Source: Roseimarinus sp035271585 (lineage in GTDB: Bacteria; Bacteroidota; Bacteroidia; Bacteroidales; Prolixibacteraceae). From it: a stretch of 13,438 nucleotides of DNA. This document shows positions 8,270 to 13,438 of this stretch, in pieces. Position 1 is the stretch's first letter; each line of letters begins with the position of its first letter. The position numbers and the translations under genes were made by a program. The notes under the pieces are model-generated. The model did no database searches and was not told where the DNA came from. It saw nothing but the letters and a program-made list of their open reading frames with translations. The DNA lies in NCBI GenBank assembly GCA_035271585.1, contig DATERL010000225.1, forward strand, positions 1 through 13,438, in the 5' to 3' direction.

Positions 8270-8310
8270 TAACTTGTTGGGATGTTTGTAGCTGCTGGTG
8301 GCGATTTAAT
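8270..8310. repeat. Degenerate 40-bp repeat, copy A (upstream of hicAB)
   Basis: The core GATGTTTG, then A and C at matching spacing, GCTGGTG and GAT, aligns with 9401-9440. It has about 21 of 27 core bases identical and a weaker match through the preceding TAxCTxGTT. The two copies lie on either side of the hicA-hicB pair in the same orientation. Confidence 0.4.
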
Positions 8311-8387
8311 TATGTTGACCTTTTATTACATTCGCTGTTTTTGACTCTGCTAATTTTAGATTCTAGCCTGGAATGTGTGATCATATT

Positions 8388-8527
8388 ATATAACGTTTCC
8401 TTGTTTTTATACGCAATAATTTGGTTTTGAGTGAGTTTGTGTAGAGTTGTAAATCCGAAGCCATAAAAACCTAAGCTTCACCGAACCGATTATTTGGAAG
8501 ATATGCAAAAACAATAGTTCGTTATAT
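8388..8527. repeat. 140-bp imperfect inverted repeat with split complementary arms
   Basis: The left arm is ATATAACG, five bases, TTGTTTTT (8388-8408). The right arm (8507-8527) is the exact complement of both blocks with a five-base spacer of the same length, so 16 of 21 positions pair. About 98 bases lie between the arms. The arrangement of two short paired blocks separated by unpaired spacers resembles recombination sites or a miniature element; I cannot assign it to a family. Confidence 0.4.
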
Positions 8528-8608
8528 TTTTATAACCAGTTGATTATTAATAAATTGAAATATCCTAGTCGATTGGCCTAACATGCACAATATCAAAATG
8601 TTACTATC

Positions 8609-8638
8609 TGTCTCAATACTCATATCTAAAAATCTACC
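8609..8638. repeat. Dispersed intergenic repeat, copy 2
   Basis: Same orientation as the copy at 5395-5424 and identical at 26 of 28 bases. The end of the block (AATCTA) is then repeated directly downstream as AATCTATT after two bases. It lies about 90 bases before hicA. Confidence 0.6.
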
Positions 8639-8691
8639 AATCTATTGCAAAAAAAGACAGAGAAATATTATCCGTTAAAATGATTAGTCTA

Positions 8692-8722
8692 TTGAATTTG
8701 CAACTAAATATAGTTACTTTTG
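8692..8722 (+). promoter_or_regulatory. Promoter of hicA
   Basis: TTG (8692-8694), a 20-base spacer and TACTTTTG (8715-8722) together match the Bacteroidota TTG/TAnnTTTG promoter with standard spacing. The -7 box ends only three bases before the hicA ATG, so transcription would start at or within a few bases of the start codon, giving a leaderless or nearly leaderless message. Confidence 0.6.
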
Positions 8723-8725
8723 CGT

Positions 8726-8968
8726 ATGTCTAAGAGAGAAAAACTGATCATTAGATTTTTAACTCTGCCATCTGATTTTTATTATGATGAAGTAGTTAAA
8801 CTTTTGGGGTACTTTGATTTTAAAGAAGTGAAGAAAGGAAAGACTTCCGGCTCCAGGGTAAAGTTTATTAATAAAGAAAATGTTCCGATAATGTTACACA
8901 AACCCCATCCGTCAGGAATTATGAAACATTATCAGTTAACGCAGATTAAGGAGGTACTGGGACTATGA
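8726..8968 (+). CDS. hicA: HicA-family mRNA interferase toxin
   Basis: Toxin of a type II toxin-antitoxin pair. HicA proteins have a small double-stranded-RNA-binding-like fold and cleave mRNA. From the ATG at 8726 the protein has 80 residues (MSKREKLI...), a normal length; a TTG two codons earlier is less likely because it lies inside the promoter box. Recognisable features are the N-terminal helix, FYYDEVVKLLGYFDFKEVKKGKTSGSRVKF (helix, then strands), and LHKPHPSGIMKHYQLTQIKEVL (about 57-78). The usual GSHH motif is replaced by GSRVKF, and the candidate catalytic histidine is in HKPHP (58 or 61), as in a known branch of the family. The toxin gene precedes its antitoxin, the usual HicAB order. 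It has its own promoter directly before the start. Confidence 0.85.
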   Translation: MSKREKLIIRFLTLPSDFYYDEVVKLLGYFDFKEVKKGKTSGSRVKFINKENVPIMLHKPHPSGIMKHYQLTQIKEVLGL

Positions 8969-9015
8969 AACGAGCTTATGTGTTTGAATATTTTTTGAAG
9001 GCGAGTTCCATCTAA
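8965..9015 (+). other. Possible 16-codon coupled reading frame after hicA
   Basis: An ATG overlaps the hicA stop as ATGA, the arrangement typical of translationally coupled genes, and opens 16 codons (MKRAYVFEYFLKASSI) before TAA. No homology is recognisable. It may be a relic of an earlier antitoxin start or a chance frame in the unusually long hicA-hicB gap. Confidence 0.15.
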
Positions 9016-9043
9016 TAACATAAAAATAAAAACAATAAATGCG

Positions 9044-9394
9044 ATGAAAAACTTAGAATATAAAGGTTATACTGGAAGTATTGAATACAGCAAAGAGGAT
9101 GATTTGTTGTATGGTAAAGTGTTTGGAGTAAAAGGTTTGATTTCTTATGAAGGAAATACAGGCAAGGAACTTGAAGGCGACTTTAAAGAAGCTATTGAAA
9201 CTTATTTAGCTGATTGTAAAAATGAAGGCATTAAGCCAGAGAAGCCTTTTAAGGGAAGTTTTAATGTTCGGGTTTCTCCAGTACTTCACCAAAAGGCGGC
9301 TTTGCTTGCTATGAAGCATAAAACATCATTAAATAGTTTTGTAGCCGAATCGATAAGGGAAAGAGTGATAAAAGAAACCCGGGTAGGAATTTAA
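9044..9394 (+). CDS. hicB: HicB-family antitoxin with a ribbon-helix-helix domain
   Basis: Antitoxin partner of HicA: the N-terminal domain, a degenerate RNase H fold, binds and blocks the toxin, and the C-terminal domain binds the operon promoter. The 116 residues show both parts. Residues 1-65 carry YKGYTGSIEYSKEDDLLYGKVFGVKGLISYEG (about 7-37) and then DFKEAIETYLADCKNEG, as in HicB proteins of the ribbon-helix-helix class. Residues 71-108 (strand SFNVRVSP, then two helices with LNSFVAESIRERV) form the DNA-binding part. It lies 75 bases behind hicA, longer than in most HicAB pairs. The leader is A-rich, with the start codon preceded by a two-codon ATG-CGA-TGA frame whose stop overlaps the hicB ATG. 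Autoregulation at the hicA promoter is expected from the family, not shown here. Confidence 0.88.
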   Translation: MKNLEYKGYTGSIEYSKEDDLLYGKVFGVKGLISYEGNTGKELEGDFKEAIETYLADCKNEGIKPEKPFKGSFNVRVSPVLHQKAALLAMKHKTSLNSFVAESIRERVIKETRVGI

Positions 9395-9400
9395 ACTCCC

Positions 9401-9440
9401 TAGCTAGTTAGATGTTTGCAACGGCTGGTGTGGATATGTC
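9401..9440. repeat. Degenerate 40-bp repeat, copy B (downstream of hicAB)
   Basis: Direct-orientation relative of 8270-8310 (see that entry), starting 6 bases after the hicB stop. The part GGCTGGTGTGGAT, followed a few bases on by ATCTTCGCCTCC, can form a weak, imperfect hairpin, so the element may have been a palindromic repeat originally. Confidence 0.4.
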
Positions 9441-9457
9441 ATCTTCGCCTCCGTAAT

Positions 9458-9492
<35 letters not shown>

Positions 9493-9619
9493 TCCTTGAA
9501 TTACATGGCAATATAAATGGGAATGTAAATTAAACAGACATCTAAATGTTTTCTGGTTTCTGTAATTTGATTGAACTGTTTTTAGCTCGATTTGTTTATG
9601 CTGTTTTAGTATGAATTTT

Positions 9620-9627
9620 TACATTTG
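9620..9627 (+). promoter_or_regulatory. Bacteroidota -7 element of the MATE gene
   Basis: TACATTTG matches TAnnTTTG exactly and ends 17 bases before the ATG. A TTTG lies 25 bases upstream (9591-9594), somewhat further than usual, so the distal element is uncertain. Confidence 0.5.
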
Positions 9628-10350
9628 CAGCAAAACAAAACTGGATGGAACAATCGCACGAGCTTGGAAACGCGAAAGTTGGATTATTGATTAAGAAATA
9701 TTATTGGCCGGCATTTGTCAGTGTGATTGTCAGTTCGTTGTATAATATTGTTGATCGTATTTTTATAGGGCAGGGTGTTGGTGCCGAAGCACTTTCGGGC
9801 TTAAGCATTATTTACCCCATTATGCTCATTATGATGGCTTTTGGGATGTTGTTTGGCGTTGGTACCGGGGTAATGGTCTCTATCAGTTTGGGTGAAAAAG
9901 ATCAGCAAAAAGCAGAGAAAACCCTAGCCAATGGCTTTTCGTTAATGATATTGGTTTCGGTTTTTGTTTCAATACTTATCTTTTTTATAAAAGATCCGCT
10001 GCTCAGGGTATTTGGTGCTTCGGATCAAACCATTGCTTATGCGCAGGACTATCTGCTTATTATTCTTCCTTTCGTAATATTTCAGGTGGTAGGTTTTTCG
10101 CTTAATAACGTGATACGTGCCGAAGGTAATGCCCGTGTGGCCATGTATTCGATGTTGATAAGTGCCGGTGCCAACATTGTGCTCGACCCTATTTTTATAT
10201 TTGGATTTGGTATGGGGGTTAAAGGCGCAGCTTGGGCAACTGTAATTTCAATGATGCTGATGAGCGTATGGGTGGTTTTGCATTTTGTGCAAAAACGATC
10301 GGTAGTAAAGCTTCATTATAAATACATGAAACTTGAGTGGGCAATTATAA

Positions 10351-10358
10351 AGAATATT
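10351..10358. repeat. Target-site duplication, left copy (AGAATATT)
   Basis: Eight bases directly before the left end of the IS, repeated exactly at 11981-11988. Eight-base duplications are the rule in the IS66 family. Confidence 0.95.
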
Positions 10359-10373
10359 GTAACTATTCAGTCG
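10359..10373 (+). repeat. Terminal inverted repeat, left end of the IS
   Basis: GTAACTATTCAGTCG, perfect complement of 11966-11980. It includes the last codons and the TAG stop of the transposase (10363-10365, read on the minus strand). Confidence 0.93.
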
Positions 10374-11730
10374 GTATCGGCATTAATATAGACAAAAGTT
10401 TTTCATATGGGTTTTGTCCCTGTTTGATGGCAGTGTCGACCACTGATCTTAAAGTGGCAAATATTTCAGCACCACCTATTGAACGAAATAAACCGCTTAC
10501 TTTTTGTTTTACTTTGAAATTTCTCAATGCCCTTTCAGAACCATTGTTATCGGGTGGCACTTCGGGATTATCAAGAAAATAGAAAACGTGATCAGAGTAC
10601 TTGACCATCCGTTTTTGAAAAGTAATAAGTTCTTTGAATTTATGATCAATTGGTTCATCTCGCAATAATGTAAAAGTTCGTTTTATCTCCTCAATTTTAT
10701 TTGGTGAAAGAAGCTCTTTTTTTCTGAGTTCAATAGCATTTTGTATCAATCCGAGCATACGTCCCGACCAATTATTTTGAGGGTAGAGTTGCCCAAAATA
10801 TTTCAGTTCTCTCATCAGGTGCGCCGTACACAGCTGATGCAACGTTATAAGCCCTTTAAAATAGCTTGCCCAGCAATCGGTCACTAGTACAGAGTTTTCA
10901 AACCCTTCGGGCATAATTTCGTTGATAGCTTTTAACCCTCTGCTTTTATGGATATTAAGAAAGGTGGCCAGTGGGGATTGAAAAACCCAAGCCCAATGGT
11001 TTTTTCCGTTAATGTTTACCCCTGTTTCATCAGCACCAACAATGGGACTGTCAAGCACAAACTGTCGAATGTATTCATAATGGGGCTCTGATTTGCGTTT
11101 TGATTTTTCGAGCAGGTAGCATACTCCTCCTGTACTTATTTTTTGGTTCATTACAGAGCCAAAAAACTCGGCAATTCTTGCCACTGTCATGTATTGACGG
11201 ACACTTAGGTAAGCAACCAATGCTTGTATATTAACACCATAACTGACTGGTGTGGCAACGTTTTCAGGGAATTTTGCCACTGTTTCATGTCCACAGTTAC
11301 AAATAGCTTTGAATACTCGGTACTCGGTAACAATGGGGTGTATTGGTGGAATGTCGATGACTTGTCTGCGACCAGCATCAACAAAGTGATGGCCTGTAAA
11401 TGTGCAACCACAAGAAGAGCAATGCTCCGGTTTTAGTTCTTTTACCACATCAGGTGTTTCTGCCATTTGAAGTGTGTTTCCTTTGTGACCGGGCTGTCCT
11501 CCTAGCTTTTTGCCCGAAGTTTCACGAAGACTTTGTGTTTTTTTAGGCTTGGGAAAATCACTTGATGGCGGCTTGCTGCTATTGCCACTGTCCTTGGGTG
11601 TTTCATGTTTGGTAAGGCGATCAGTCAATTGGGCAACTTTAACGTGCAAAGAATTATTCTCTCTTTCGAGTTGATCAATGCGGAGAAACAATGTCCCTAA
11701 AAGTTTATAGATATCTTGATCGTCTTTCAT
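10363..11730 (-). CDS. IS66-family transposase (TnpC type, DDE)
   Basis: Cuts and joins the ends of its own element. From the chosen ATG it has 455 residues. The order is: an N-terminal leucine-rich coiled coil (about 5-40, the family's leucine-zipper region), a low-complexity linker with SGNSSKPPSSD (48-58), GGQPGHKG (77-84), and a cysteine pair domain (C104, C107 and C144, C146) typical of the IS66 zinc-binding domain. The DDE catalytic domain follows, with D234 in VGADETG, D285 in VLVTDCW and E399 in NNGSERALRNFK. The frame stays open 20 codons upstream, but that stretch is hydrophobic, unlike the family. A -7 element lies just upstream of the chosen start. All catalytic residues are present, and the stop lies within the terminal repeat of the element, 4 bases from its edge. 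Confidence 0.93.
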   Translation of the reverse strand: MKDDQDIYKLLGTLFLRIDQLERENNSLHVKVAQLTDRLTKHETPKDSGNSSKPPSSDFPKPKKTQSLRETSGKKLGGQPGHKGNTLQMAETPDVVKELKPEHCSSCGCTFTGHHFVDAGRRQVIDIPPIHPIVTEYRVFKAICNCGHETVAKFPENVATPVSYGVNIQALVAYLSVRQYMTVARIAEFFGSVMNQKISTGGVCYLLEKSKRKSEPHYEYIRQFVLDSPIVGADETGVNINGKNHWAWVFQSPLATFLNIHKSRGLKAINEIMPEGFENSVLVTDCWASYFKGLITLHQLCTAHLMRELKYFGQLYPQNNWSGRMLGLIQNAIELRKKELLSPNKIEEIKRTFTLLRDEPIDHKFKELITFQKRMVKYSDHVFYFLDNPEVPPDNNGSERALRNFKVKQKVSGLFRSIGGAEIFATLRSVVDTAIKQGQNPYEKLLSILMPIPTE

Positions 11731-11763
11731 ATTGGATAAAGTACGCAACGAAAAACCGAAAAC

Positions 11764-11771
11764 CAAAAATA
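11764..11771 (-). promoter_or_regulatory. Possible -7 element of the IS66 transposase
   Basis: Minus-strand TATTTTTG matches TAnnTTTG and ends 33 bases before the chosen ATG. A TTG lies 16 bases upstream of it, slightly closer than typical. A transcript from here would start inside the 20-codon upstream extension of the frame and so supports the shorter protein. Confidence 0.35.
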
Positions 11772-11965
11772 AAAACATAAAAGAAATCAACCATTAAAGA
11801 CGACGTTATCAACACTTTGCTGCCTAAAGTTTGAGTTTCGAAAAATGAACTCAATGAGAAATGCGTAATTGGATAAAAAGCAGAAAAAATGACTCTGTCA
11901 AAATCTCAAGGCTTGAAACCAAAAAAAAAGTAAAAATTGAAGCGTCAGAAAATATCAATGTAAAG

Positions 11966-11980
11966 CGACTGAATAGTTAC
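11966..11980 (-). repeat. Terminal inverted repeat, right end of the IS
   Basis: Read on the minus strand it is GTAACTATTCAGTCG, identical to the left end over all 15 bases. Confidence 0.93.
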
Positions 11981-11988
11981 AGAATATT
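11981..11988. repeat. Target-site duplication, right copy (AGAATATT)
   Basis: Exact copy of 10351-10358, immediately outside the right end of the IS66 element. Confidence 0.95.
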
Positions 11989-12639
11989 GTTGCCATTGGC
12001 ATGGCGCCCTTTGCCATGCAGTTGGCTTCGAGTTTAGTACACGGTTTATTCAATACTCAGCTTTTAAAACACGGGAACGACATTGCCGTTGCTGCTAACG
12101 GAATTTTGATGAGTGTGATGTCGCTCATTTTCATGTGTGTGGTGTCGGTAAATATGGCTGTGCAACCAATTATTGGTTTTAATTATGGCGCTAAACAATA
12201 CGACAGGGTGAGACTTACTCTTTTTAAAAGCATCAAAATAGCCAGTCTAATTGCAGTTGGCGGTTTCTTTATTGCACAAATATTCCCGGGAGCCATAGTT
12301 AAAATGTTTAATACAGCCGATCGGGAGCTTTTCAATATTGGTGTTCGGGGTATTCGCATTGCCATGGCCATGAGTGTTTTATCGGGTTTCCAAATTGTAG
12401 TAGGAAGTTATTATCAATCTACAGGTAAAGCCAAACTGGCCATGTTATTATCATTGTTAAGGCAAGTTATTATACTTATCCCGCTCTTGCTTATTTTCCC
12501 AAATTATTTTGGTCTCGATGGTGTTTGGTTATCAATGCCAGTGGCCGATTTTATTTCGGCAGTAGTTGTTTTCTTTTTCTTTAAACATGAGTTGTCAAAA
12601 CTAAACCAGTTGGTCGATAGTCAGGAAAAATTGTTGTGA
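11989..12639 (+). pseudogene. MATE-family efflux transporter, 3' part (split by IS66)
   Basis: Second lobe of the interrupted MATE transporter: 216 codons continuing in the same frame as the 5' part once the element and one duplication are removed. It starts VAIGMAPFAMQLASSLVHG, the region where the second pseudo-symmetric half begins in MATE proteins. It continues with NMAVQPIIGFNYGAKQYDRV (a conserved family motif containing QPIxGxNxGA), then several membrane segments, and ends in a hydrophilic tail. A TAG at 11974-11976, inside the IS end, closes the frame upstream, so any product would have to start at the ATG at 12001. I see no outward promoter in the IS end. Apart from the insertion there is no damage in this half. 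Confidence 0.9.
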
Positions 12640-12645
12640 CGATTT

Positions 12646-12762
12646 TTAAACTATTTTCTCCTTTAAAAACCTCCCTGTGTACGATTCATTGCATGCTGCA
12701 ACTTGTTCGGGATTGCCTGTTGTTACAATGTATCCGCCGGGTTCGCCTCCCTCGGAATCTAA
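12646..12762 (-). pseudogene. Orphan C-terminal fragment of UvrA
   Basis: On the minus strand 38 codons read LDSEGGEPGGYIVTTGNPEQ followed by VAACNESYTGRFLKEKIV and a TAA. This is the end of the excinuclease ABC subunit A, whose C-terminus carries the xxxEGGxxGGxIVxxGTPExVA...SYTGxxL pattern. A stop codon lies a few codons upstream in frame and nothing resembling the rest of this 900-plus-residue protein is present. The frame itself is undamaged, so the loss of the body is probably recent. It is tail-to-tail with the MATE gene, 6 bases from its stop, so it may still lie in its ancestral position. The fragment is too short to act in nucleotide excision repair. Confidence 0.8.
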
Positions 12763-12788
12763 ATTAATTATTTATTTAGTCGGTTTTT

Positions 12789-12875
12789 TCACCCTAAGAC
12801 TTGTTGAAAATAATTTTCACCATAGCTTTTACTTGTGATAGTAGAACGTTGATATGCTGTTATGGTTATGAGCAT
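12789..12875 (-). pseudogene. Possible small gene remnant beside the uvrA fragment
   Basis: A 28-codon minus-strand frame ends in SYGENYFQQVLG and a stop, between the uvrA fragment and the terminator of the susD gene. The tail looks protein-like and could be the end of a transposase or another gene that was joined to the broken uvrA, but I do not recognise the family. The rest of 12763-12880 shows only a short palindrome (TGAAAATAATTTTCA, 12805-12819). Confidence 0.2.
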
Positions 12876-12881
12876 GAAAAA

Positions 12882-12912
12882 AGAGGCTGTCATTTCTATT
12901 TTGACAGCCTCT
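12882..12912 (-). terminator. Strong hairpin terminator after the susD-like gene
   Basis: AGAGGCTGTCA (12882-12892) pairs perfectly with TGACAGCCTCT (12902-12912) around a 9-base loop. Minus-strand sequence after it is a run of T (complement of the A run at 12877-12882), so it ends transcription of the susD-like gene. The T-rich plus-strand side suggests it may be bidirectional. A second small inverted repeat (AATTATA/TATAATT, 12929-12949) lies between it and the gene. Confidence 0.85.
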
Positions 12913-12977
12913 CTTGTTTCTTTTAAAAAATTATAGTTTAAGTATAATTGGTTTCACGTTGATTTACCTTTTTGTTT

Positions 12978-13438
12978 TTATTTTACAAAAGGTAAATACC
13001 AATTATTTTCATCTTTTAAGATGTTGCTTACTTTTGAAATTTTTGCTTGATCTGAATACTTAGGTGTAACTATATTTACGATATAATTTACATCGTTACG
13101 TCTTCTAGCTATACGAGTTAAATCGAACCATCTTTTTCCTTCAAATGCTAATTCAAGTGCTCTTTCTTCAATAATAAGATCTTCGATAAAAATCATTAAT
13201 TGATCTGGATTTTCACTTATTTCTTTAGGAATGGTTCTTTTTTTCAAATAAGCCCTTCCTCTTATCCCTACATTTTCAACCCAATAGCGATATTCAAGCG
13301 GAGGCTTACTCATTGCATTGAATCCATGATTTAAGAGGGCTAAGGCTGTTTCGGTTTCGCCAAGTCGGTTAACTGCCTCGGCTAATAATAAATGAATATC
13401 GCCAGCACGTGAAAGAATAATATTATTCTTTCTATAAT
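12978..13438 (-). CDS. SusD/RagB-family nutrient-binding outer-membrane lipoprotein, 3' part
   Basis: Surface lipoprotein that captures glycans or other nutrients for a TonB-dependent SusC-type transporter. Only the last 152 residues are in the window; the frame is open at the right edge, so signal peptide and N-terminal TPR domain lie outside. The visible part is the C-terminal SusD domain. NNIILSRAGDIHLLLAEAVNRLG matches the family's RxAEVYLxxAEAxN helix. LIIEERALELAFEGKRWFDLTRIARR matches the ERxxELxxEGxRWFDLRR signature, and NWYLPFVK replaces the usual terminal YLPIP motif. A strong hairpin follows 66 bases beyond the stop, so this is the last gene of its operon. The substrate cannot be inferred without the rest of the locus. 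Confidence 0.92.
   Translation of the reverse strand, partial: YRKNNIILSRAGDIHLLLAEAVNRLGETETALALLNHGFNAMSKPPLEYRYWVENVGIRGRAYLKKRTIPKEISENPDQLMIFIEDLIIEERALELAFEGKRWFDLTRIARRRNDVNYIVNIVTPKYSDQAKISKVSNILKDENNWYLPFVK

Larger units (their letters stand above)
8247..8714. other. Gene-free, repeat-rich spacer upstream of hicAB
   Basis: No open frame in this AT-rich stretch looks coding on either strand. It holds four separate pieces of structure, annotated individually where they are clear. These are a degenerate copy of a 40-bp repeat also found after hicB, a 140-bp pair of inverted arms, a small palindrome GTTATA-TTTT-TATAAC (8521-8536), and the second copy of the 28-bp repeat seen before clpB. 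No tRNA or known riboswitch is recognisable. Confidence 0.6.
9645..10391 (+). pseudogene. MATE-family multidrug efflux transporter, 5' part (split by IS66)
   Basis: N-terminal half of a MATE (multidrug and toxic compound extrusion) transporter, an inner-membrane antiporter that exports drugs or metabolites using Na+ or H+ gradients. The native part is 238 codons, ending at 10358; the frame then runs ten codons into the insertion element and stops at 10391. The family N-terminal pattern is clear: VIVSSLYNIVDRIFIGQGVGAEALSGLS (about 28-55), followed by hydrophobic segments and YAQDYLLIILPFVIFQ, with NNVIRAEGNARVAM near 155-168. It holds about six membrane segments, the first lobe of the two-lobed fold. 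Removing the element and one target copy joins it in frame to 11989-12639 for a 454-residue protein, the normal MATE length. The function is almost certainly lost. Confidence 0.9.
10359..11980 (-). mobile_element. IS66-family insertion sequence, single-gene type, 1622 bp
   Basis: A complete insertion sequence inside the MATE gene. Its ends are GTAACTATTCAGTCG on the left and the exact complement on the right, a 15-bp perfect inverted repeat. It is flanked by the 8-bp duplication AGAATATT. It carries only the large transposase gene, without the accessory tnpA and tnpB genes of classical 2.5-kb IS66 elements, so it fits the compact ISBst12-like subgroup of the family. The transposase runs leftwards and ends within the left terminal repeat; about 250 bases at the other end are non-coding. 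Ends, duplication and transposase frame are all undamaged, so it is probably active and recently arrived. Confidence 0.93.

Noticed and set aside
8720..8725. TTG start for hicA two codons upstream
   Set aside because: The TTG is part of the -7 promoter element and the ATG at 8726 gives the usual HicA N-terminus (MSKREKL).
10337..10582. 81-codon plus-strand frame across the left IS end
   Set aside because: It straddles the IS junction and is antisense to the transposase; no motif supports it.
11731..11790. 20-codon hydrophobic extension of the IS66 transposase
   Set aside because: IS66 transposases begin with a coiled coil, and a -7-like box lies inside this stretch, so transcription probably starts within it.

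Overview
The window reads as chromosomal DNA of a Bacteroidota bacterium, most likely from the order Bacteroidales or Marinilabiliales. Three things point there. A SusD/RagB-type outer-membrane lipoprotein enters from the right edge. Several genes are preceded by the phylum's -7 promoter element, TAnnTTTG. The housekeeping proteins (FtsH, ClpB, PyrE, a Nudix protein with a long N-terminal arm, RsfS) look like Bacteroidota versions. The DNA is AT-rich and the intergenic regions are short on Shine-Dalgarno sequences.

Left part (1-8245), conserved core. On the minus strand rsfS and ftsH form a tight operon (6-bp gap) that ends in a terminator hairpin at 113-148. A divergent birA-type biotin ligase gene follows on the plus strand. 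Next come a minus-strand pair, pyrE followed by an SRPBCC-fold gene, with a hairpin between them. A Nudix hydrolase gene diverges from pyrE. Its annotated-length start would share two bases with the pyrE start; I prefer a start 30 bp further in. The disaggregase gene clpB (862 codons) then stands alone between terminator-like hairpins. Bases 1-112 hold no gene I can support.

Middle part (8246-9644), accessory. A roughly 470-bp gene-free stretch full of repeats and inverted repeats leads into a hicA-hicB toxin-antitoxin pair. Related repeats of about 40 bp lie on both sides of the pair. A (GT)16 microsatellite sits between hicB and the next promoter.

Right part (9645-12639), a freshly broken gene. 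A MATE-family efflux gene is split by a complete 1622-bp IS66-family element that carries only the transposase gene. The element has 15-bp perfect terminal inverted repeats and an 8-bp target duplication (AGAATATT). Removing the element and one duplication restores a single 454-residue reading frame, so the insertion is recent.

Right edge (12640-13438). Tail-to-tail with the MATE gene lies an orphan fragment of about 38 codons matching the C-terminus of UvrA, cut off abruptly, so a chromosomal breakpoint lies here. A strong hairpin terminator and the 3' part of a susD-like gene follow. No single novel defence-type system is evident. The points of interest are the repeat-flanked hicAB region, the IS-split transporter, the uvrA remnant, the microsatellite and a 28-bp dispersed repeat on both sides of clpB.
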